Shown: positions 59,892 through 64,000 of the stretch, piece after piece
Layout: every line of letters begins with the position of its first letter
How positions within the stretch are numbered: position 1 is the first letter of the stretch
Source of the DNA: Sporomusaceae bacterium UBA7701
Lineage (GTDB): Bacteria > Bacillota > Negativicutes > Sporomusales > UBA7701
DNA length: 64,000 nucleotides
Assembly (NCBI GenBank): GCA_002482545.1
Contig: DLGF01000013.1
Coordinates: 1 to 64,000 of the forward strand
Direction: 5' to 3'
Notes under the pieces: generated by a model
What the model was told of the DNA's origin: nothing
What the model saw: the letters and a program-made list of their open reading frames with translations, nothing else
Database searches by the model: none
Program-made: the position numbers and the translations under genes

Positions 59892-60872
59892 GTGAGCGAC
59901 ATAACGCTGCAAATTGCGCTACAGTCGCCCGGAATGGTCGCATCCGGCGGCAATGTTCTTTTTGATACGGTCGTGTATTCGGACGGAACGGTTGACTATG
60001 ACAGCGCCACAGGCGTCCTGACCTTCAGCACGACAGGAAGATACATCATCAATTGGTGGGTTGCAACTCAGTCATCCCTCTCCACGAACGGCGCGGTATT
60101 CGCCCTGTCCTCCTCCCAGTCGGATCTTATAAGGGGAAACTCGCCCGTCAAAACCGGAACGATCTGCGGAATGGGAAGCATCGGGGTGGCCTCGGCTCCG
60201 GTCACGGTTTCTTTGGTCAACAGCAGCACCGCCACTTTCTATTATGCTCCGCAGGTTCCGCTGAAAGCAACGTTGATCGTCCTTCCGGACGGCGGGACGA
60301 CGGACACGATGGGCTGCTTTGCCGTGTCCCAGTTGGCCAACATTCTTTCCCAAATGATAACAGCCTATTCCACCACCACCTGGACAGTATTTTCCAGTTC
60401 CCTGGCTTCTTATTCCGGGACGCCGCTCGATCTCTATACATCGCCCAACGCCAACGGGCCGGGGATTTTGCGGCTGCTGGACGTTAACAACAACTATGAG
60501 GCGCTTCCCATTGCCCAAATCACCGCCATTTATCCGGGAGACGGAACGGTGTACGACCCGGCCTTCACTTTTTTGTCCCCGCCGGTTCCCCTGCCCCCCG
60601 GCTGCGACACGGACATGATAGCGGCGGTGCAGTCCTATCTGCCCTTGGGCACCCCTGTCGACGAGATCCGCCTGGGTCCCGCCATCACGGCTTCCGGCGA
60701 GATCTACCGCAATGAATATGGCGTTTTGGTGCTTTCCGATGCCGACGGGAATACCCCGGTATTTATAGCCACGCCTCATATTCTGCGGATTTTCACCATC
60801 AATGATCCGACGGTCCTGCCGGTGCAAAAAAGCAGCGGCAAGAAACCCAGCATCACGATTGAAAAAGGGTAA
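59892..60872 (+). CDS. BclA C-terminal-like spore surface protein
   Basis: A 326-residue protein. Residues 1-135 resemble the C1q/TNF-like jelly-roll domain of the exosporium protein BclA: VLFDTVVYSDGTVDYDSAT, STTGRYIINWWVATQS and ATFYYAPQVPLKATLIVL. No collagen-like Gly-x-y repeat precedes it. The second half (after residue 150) is a different beta-rich region with many Pro and Thr (YSGTPLDLYTS, VYDPAFTFLSPPVPLPPG) and an acidic/Gly ending. No signal peptide is seen, as expected for a mother-cell-made spore protein. It starts at GTG 59892. The spore role is inferred from the domain and the sigma-K-like promoter. Confidence 0.7.
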   Translation: MSDITLQIALQSPGMVASGGNVLFDTVVYSDGTVDYDSATGVLTFSTTGRYIINWWVATQSSLSTNGAVFALSSSQSDLIRGNSPVKTGTICGMGSIGVASAPVTVSLVNSSTATFYYAPQVPLKATLIVLPDGGTTDTMGCFAVSQLANILSQMITAYSTTTWTVFSSSLASYSGTPLDLYTSPNANGPGILRLLDVNNNYEALPIAQITAIYPGDGTVYDPAFTFLSPPVPLPPGCDTDMIAAVQSYLPLGTPVDEIRLGPAITASGEIYRNEYGVLVLSDADGNTPVFIATPHILRIFTINDPTVLPVQKSSGKKPSITIEKG

Positions 60873-60882
60873 TAGGAAAATG

Positions 60883-60915
60883 GCGCCCGGTTTCGCCGGG
60901 CGCATCGCGTTTTTT
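60883..60915 (+). terminator. Terminator of the BclA-like gene
   Basis: GCGCCCGG/CCGGGCGC hairpin around TTTCG, then ATCGCGTTTTTT, 11 bp after the stop codon. Confidence 0.75.
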
Positions 60916-60979
60916 CCGGCCAGCATCAGCTTCGGGCGTAGCGGCGGATGATCCCCGCGCTGTCATTGACCGGTATCTG

Positions 60980-61792
60980 TTACAGTTCAAGCCCGTAAAT
61001 CCTCTTGGCGTTGTCAAAAAACACTTTGTCGTGATGCCTTTCCGGAATAAGATGGGCGACAAACTCGATGTAATTGGCGATATTGGCCAGCGGCCAGTCT
61101 GTCCCGTAGAGCAGGCGGTCATAGTTGTCCAGGTATTCCAGCCACAACTTCAGGAAGTTAACATAGCCGCGCTTTCTTTCCAAAAAATCCGCCATGTTGT
61201 CGATCCGGCCTTCCAAAATCCCCGAAAGGTCGGCGGCCACATTTTCATTTTTCTCCATGACGGCGATGGCGTCCACCAGCCAGGGGTTGCCGATATGGCA
61301 CATGACAAACTGAACTTGGGGATAGCGGAACGCCGCCTCGTCCAAGACCATAGGATGGCTGTATTTCAAGAGGGCATTGCTGGTGGCTGTCAAGCCGGTA
61401 TGGACGGCTACCGGTTTTTTATACTGCATCGCCAGCTGATAAAAGGGATCGACCGCCGGATCGTAAATATAAAAGTGATTGTAGCCCGGATACAGCTTAA
61501 GGCCCACACAATTCTTACGTTGCAGATGTTTTTCCACCAGACAGGCTTGCTGCACCGCCTCCCCCGCTTTGAAGCAAGTACTGTCCAGACCGATGCAATA
61601 GCTGAGATAGTCGGGATACTGGTGGTCGCTCAACTGCAGGCTCCGGTTGCCCATGACCACCCCATGAACGATATTGTGCGCGGCATATTGGCCTTTCAGA
61701 TGGGCGTCGGTATTTTTATGGCCCGCCGCTTCGGCGATCTGATCAAAGTGAGGTTCCTGGCGGAAGTGGATGTGGGCGTCAATAATCTTCAT
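60980..61792 (-). CDS. Amidohydrolase family protein (metal-dependent TIM barrel)
   Basis: A 270-residue hydrolase or decarboxylase-like protein. The N-terminal metal motif is DAHIHF; later ligands and family marks are VAVHTGLTA near residue 130, MCHIGNPW near residue 164 and LLYGTDWP near residue 228. This is the amidohydrolase 2 (ACMSD-like) pattern. The substrate cannot be told. The start at 61792 follows GAGGAAGG. It is a single-gene unit. Confidence 0.85.
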   Translation of the reverse strand: MKIIDAHIHFRQEPHFDQIAEAAGHKNTDAHLKGQYAAHNIVHGVVMGNRSLQLSDHQYPDYLSYCIGLDSTCFKAGEAVQQACLVEKHLQRKNCVGLKLYPGYNHFYIYDPAVDPFYQLAMQYKKPVAVHTGLTATSNALLKYSHPMVLDEAAFRYPQVQFVMCHIGNPWLVDAIAVMEKNENVAADLSGILEGRIDNMADFLERKRGYVNFLKLWLEYLDNYDRLLYGTDWPLANIANYIEFVAHLIPERHHDKVFFDNAKRIYGLEL

Positions 61793-61852
61793 TGCGTTAG
61801 TCCTTCCTCTATGTTTACTTATGTGCGTCGATTATGCCTGATTCGCAAGTGA

Positions 61853-62184
61853 CGCATCCATAGCTTTATCATACTATCAGACACGGCTAATGAGAAGAAC
61901 TATCAAGCAAATAAGTAATCGCGCGACAGAAAAGCCGCCGCCCAAATGGCCCAAAATTGCGTCCGCGCGGTTTTCACCTTTGCAGTTCTAAAAAAGTCTG
62001 GGGTATTCCGCATAATAAAAAAGAAGAACCTCACTGTCATCGAAGGTGCGTTGCGCTGGCGAAAGAACATGGTGCGCCGCTGACCGCAAGGACGCAATGC
62101 CATAGACGCCTGCCATGCACTCCATCCCGCTTGCCGAGTTATGCAACAAAGCTATTCTTTGACTTTTTTAAATCAAGTATGCCT
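61853..62184. other. Gene-free stretch with no recognised element
   Basis: This stretch upstream of the transporter promoter holds no convincing reading frame or RNA. A short frame on either strand has no ribosome binding site. Confidence 0.5.
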
Positions 62185-62198
62185 CCATTGATCAATGG
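62185..62198. promoter_or_regulatory. 14-bp palindrome upstream of the transporter promoter
   Basis: CCATTGATCAATGG is perfectly symmetrical and ends 16 bp before the -35 box. It is a possible activator or repressor site. Confidence 0.4.
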
Positions 62199-62214
62199 CC
62201 TGCCCTCATTCCTA

Positions 62215-62243
62215 TTGCCGCCTCTTAATAGTTGTGGTATAGT
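62215..62243 (+). promoter_or_regulatory. Promoter of the ArsB/NhaD-type transporter
   Basis: TTGCCG (62215-62220), 17-bp spacer, TATAGT (62238-62243). It gives a leader of about 95 nt that contains a terminator-like hairpin. Confidence 0.6.
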
Positions 62244-62281
62244 CTTCCTATAAAAGTAAATATTCCCCGCGGAATTCTGGA

Positions 62282-62308
62282 GGAGCCTGTTCACAACAGG
62301 TTCCTTTT
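62282..62308 (+). terminator. Leader hairpin before the transporter gene
   Basis: GGAGCCTGTT/AACAGGTTCC with a CAC loop (one G-U pair), followed by TTTTCGTCTTTT, 40 bp before the start codon. Its place between promoter and gene suggests attenuation. Confidence 0.5.
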
Positions 62309-62344
62309 CGTCTTTTGGGGGAAGATATTGACGGAGGCGATGCT

Positions 62345-63634
62345 ATGGAAAAACAAGCAATTTTGGCAATCGGTATATTCTTAGTAACCTATGCCCTGAT
62401 CATTTCCGAAAAGATTCACCGTACTATCGTGGCGATGATTGGGGGCATAGCTATGATCGCCCTTGGTGTTGTAAACCAAGAGACAGCACTGCGCCATATC
62501 GACTTCAACACCTTGGGCCTGCTCGCAGGAATGATGGTTATCGTTGCGATAACCGGCGAAACCGGGCTATTCAAGTATGTGGCAATTACAGCCGCAAAAA
62601 GAGCAAAAGGAGAACCTGTCAGGATCCTCCTTTTGCTGGGCGCCATTACCGCTATATTTTCCGCCTTCCTTGATAATGTGACAACCGTACTGTTAATGGT
62701 CCCTGTTACCTTTAGTATTACACAACAGTTGAGGGTCAACCCCGAACCATATCTCCTCGTCCAGATAATCACTTCCAATATTGGCGGTACTGCTACGCTT
62801 ATCGGCGACCCTCCCAACATTATGATTGGCAGTGCGGTAAAGGAGCTTTCCTTCATGGCATTTATTGATAACCTTGCGTTTATTTCGGCAGTTGCGCTGG
62901 CGGCAACGCTGTCAATACTTTATTTCGTTTTCCGCAGGCAGCTAAAGACAACCGAAGCACTGAAAGCAAAAATAATGAGTCTGGACGAAAGGAAAGAACT
63001 AAAAGACCCCGTCCTGCTAAAGAAGTGCTTAATCGTTTTGAGCCTGACCATTGCAGGCTTCTTTCTCCATCAGCTTGTTCACCTGGAATCGGCTACGGTA
63101 GCGCTTGGCGGAGCCTTTTTGCTGTTATTTCTTACAAGCAAAAGTGATCATGACCTTGAGCATGCCTTGGGGCGGGTAGAATGGTCGACCATCTTTTTTT
63201 TCGTAGGTCTTTTTGCAGTGGTGTCCGGACTGGTAGAGACAGGCGTTATTTCAAGCCTGGCCAGGTCATCCATCGAATTTACCGGTGGAGATGTTAAAGT
63301 AACGGCAATTCTGATATTATGGCTTAGCGCCATGGCCTCTGCGTTCGTAGACAATATTCCGTTTGTCGCTACCATGATTCCGATGATTCAGGATATGGGG
63401 ACAATGGGAATTGCAAACTTGGAGCCCTTGTGGTGGAGCTTGGCTTTGGGGGCCTGTTTCGGCGGCAACGGAAGCCTGGTTGGCGCCAGTGCAAACCTCA
63501 TTGTAGCGGGATTAGCCGCGCAAGAAGGCCACCCTATTTCTTTCATGCGTTTTTTGGCCATAGGGTTCCCTTTGATGATTCTGTCGGTAATGATAGCAAC
63601 TGTCTATGTGTACTTTCGTTACCTAGCTATCTAG
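62345..63634 (+). CDS. ArsB/NhaD-type ion transporter
   Basis: A 429-residue membrane protein of the ion transporter superfamily that includes ArsB, NhaD and the P protein. About 11 transmembrane helices are visible. Family marks are SAFLDNVTTVLLMVPVTF near residue 106 and its inverted counterpart SAFVDNIPFVATMIPMI near residue 334, as well as GGTATLIGDPPNIMIG near residue 145 and NGSLVGASANLIVAG. The substrate may be arsenite, sodium or a carboxylate; no ars genes are nearby. ATG 62345 follows GGAGG. Base composition is lower in GC than most neighbours, and the upstream region is gene-poor, so recent acquisition is possible. Confidence 0.85.
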   Translation: MEKQAILAIGIFLVTYALIISEKIHRTIVAMIGGIAMIALGVVNQETALRHIDFNTLGLLAGMMVIVAITGETGLFKYVAITAAKRAKGEPVRILLLLGAITAIFSAFLDNVTTVLLMVPVTFSITQQLRVNPEPYLLVQIITSNIGGTATLIGDPPNIMIGSAVKELSFMAFIDNLAFISAVALAATLSILYFVFRRQLKTTEALKAKIMSLDERKELKDPVLLKKCLIVLSLTIAGFFLHQLVHLESATVALGGAFLLLFLTSKSDHDLEHALGRVEWSTIFFFVGLFAVVSGLVETGVISSLARSSIEFTGGDVKVTAILILWLSAMASAFVDNIPFVATMIPMIQDMGTMGIANLEPLWWSLALGACFGGNGSLVGASANLIVAGLAAQEGHPISFMRFLAIGFPLMILSVMIATVYVYFRYLAI

Positions 63635-63759
63635 ACTCTGTATTCCGGGTAAGTCGAGGCGACATTCGGGGACGATCCACGCCGGACTTCGCTCCTATCC
63701 CGGCTAGGATAGGATAGCAAGGCCATTTTTACGCCAGTGATGAACAGGTTATAAAAATA

Positions 63760-64000
63760 TTAGTCTTCGACAACCGTTCCGACGTTGCAGTAAAAAAACC
63801 TTTGCCCGAATTCGCCGATCAGGCGCCTGCTGATTTCAAAGCCGGTGCAGTGCGAGACGCCGAGGCGCTCGATCCCCATCCGCTTCAACGCTTGGATCGT
63901 TTTTTCCTTTTGTTCTTCGCTCACGGACCAAAGATGGGTTCCCCCAATAACCGTGTGGATCCGCTCCTCGCCGGTCTTTTTGCGGGCATGGGAAAGAATA
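63760..64000 (-). CDS. Metallo-beta-lactamase-fold hydrolase, C-terminal part
   Basis: The window edge cuts this minus-strand gene; its last 80 codons are visible. Ending features are HTVIGGTHL, QALKRMGIERLGVSHCTGFE and FFYCNVGTVVED. The GGTHL and SHCTG segments are typical of the C-terminus of MBL-fold proteins in the 7,8-dihydropterin-6-methyl-4-(beta-D-ribofuranosyl)aminobenzene-5'-phosphate synthase-like group (COG1237). The N-terminal metal-binding region is outside the window. The 125 bp between it and the transporter hold no recognised element. Confidence 0.75.
   Translation of the reverse strand, partial: ILSHARKKTGEERIHTVIGGTHLWSVSEEQKEKTIQALKRMGIERLGVSHCTGFEISRRLIGEFGQRFFYCNVGTVVED

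Noticed and set aside
1..64000. CRISPR arrays, tRNA genes, insertion sequences and prophage genes
   Set aside because: No regularly spaced repeats, tRNA cloverleaf sequences, transposase or phage-type genes were seen; this was judged by eye only.

Overview
The window looks like chromosome of a spore-forming, anaerobic, Gram-negative-type Firmicute (Negativicutes, most likely Sporomusaceae). This is inferred from gene content. The main clues are two overlapping cobT-type genes resembling the Sporomusa phenolyl-cobamide pair ArsA/ArsB, hybrid-cluster protein with a ferredoxin partner and a Crp/Fnr regulator, a FeoB split into two genes, a hydrogenase-type ACT regulator, periplasm-directed enzymes, and a BclA-like spore-surface protein. 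Four genes carry promoter-like sequences matching the mother-cell sigma-K pattern. No rRNA, tRNA, phage, transposase or CRISPR array was found inside the window.

Layout. 1-700: three sigma-A-type promoters fire leftwards out of the window, probably into an rRNA operon, behind a 55-residue small gene. 0.7-6.9 kb: two radical SAM genes, an N-acetylmuramoyl-L-alanine amidase, a secreted oligoendopeptidase F and a small zinc-ribbon protein. 7.2-10.0 kb: a three-gene non-homologous end-joining operon (LigD ligase, Ku, LigD polymerase). 10-16 kb, minus strand: PEP carboxykinase with an acetyltransferase, then an operon of DUF362 ferredoxin, YbaK deacylase, B3/B4-domain protein and threonine synthase. 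16-24.6 kb: ACT-type regulator, HD-GYP phosphodiesterase, HipA-like kinase, a duplicated-domain protein, a truncated gmd, the tandem CobT/ArsAB pair behind an attenuator-like leader, a secreted protein and a threonine/serine dehydratase. 24.7-31.5 kb: NAD synthetase, radical SAM protein, an orphan oligopeptide-binding lipoprotein, and a zinc-ribbon membrane protein with an unclassified 504-residue protein.

31.7-42.5 kb: hcp, ferredoxin and a divergent Crp/Fnr regulator sharing a palindromic operator; a YkuD-type L,D-transpeptidase; a UbiB-like kinase; an ABC ATPase paired with an unclassified 788-residue membrane protein; and an FtsH-type protease. 42.5-48.5 kb: htpG under a CIRCE element, then feoA and split feoB preceded by four copies of a GTTAGC-N4-GCTAAC operator, with a convergent DtxR-family regulator as the likely reader. 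48.8-57.6 kb: a PHP-UvrD helicase fusion, a rifamycin phosphotransferase-like enzyme, and a P1B-4-type metal-exporting ATPase with a MarR regulator. 57.9-64 kb: thioesterase, FMN reductase, PNPOx-like protein, BclA-like spore protein, amidohydrolase, ArsB/NhaD-type transporter and the end of a metallo-beta-lactamase-fold gene cut by the window edge.

The most interesting non-coding structure is a dispersed element of about 105 bp with a long hairpin. It is present three times (17672-17776, 42474-42578 and, inverted, 45263-45366); the third copy lies between two pairs of feo operator sites. The least explained protein system is the 788-residue FtsX/MacB-like membrane protein with its ATPase at 37.3-40.5 kb.
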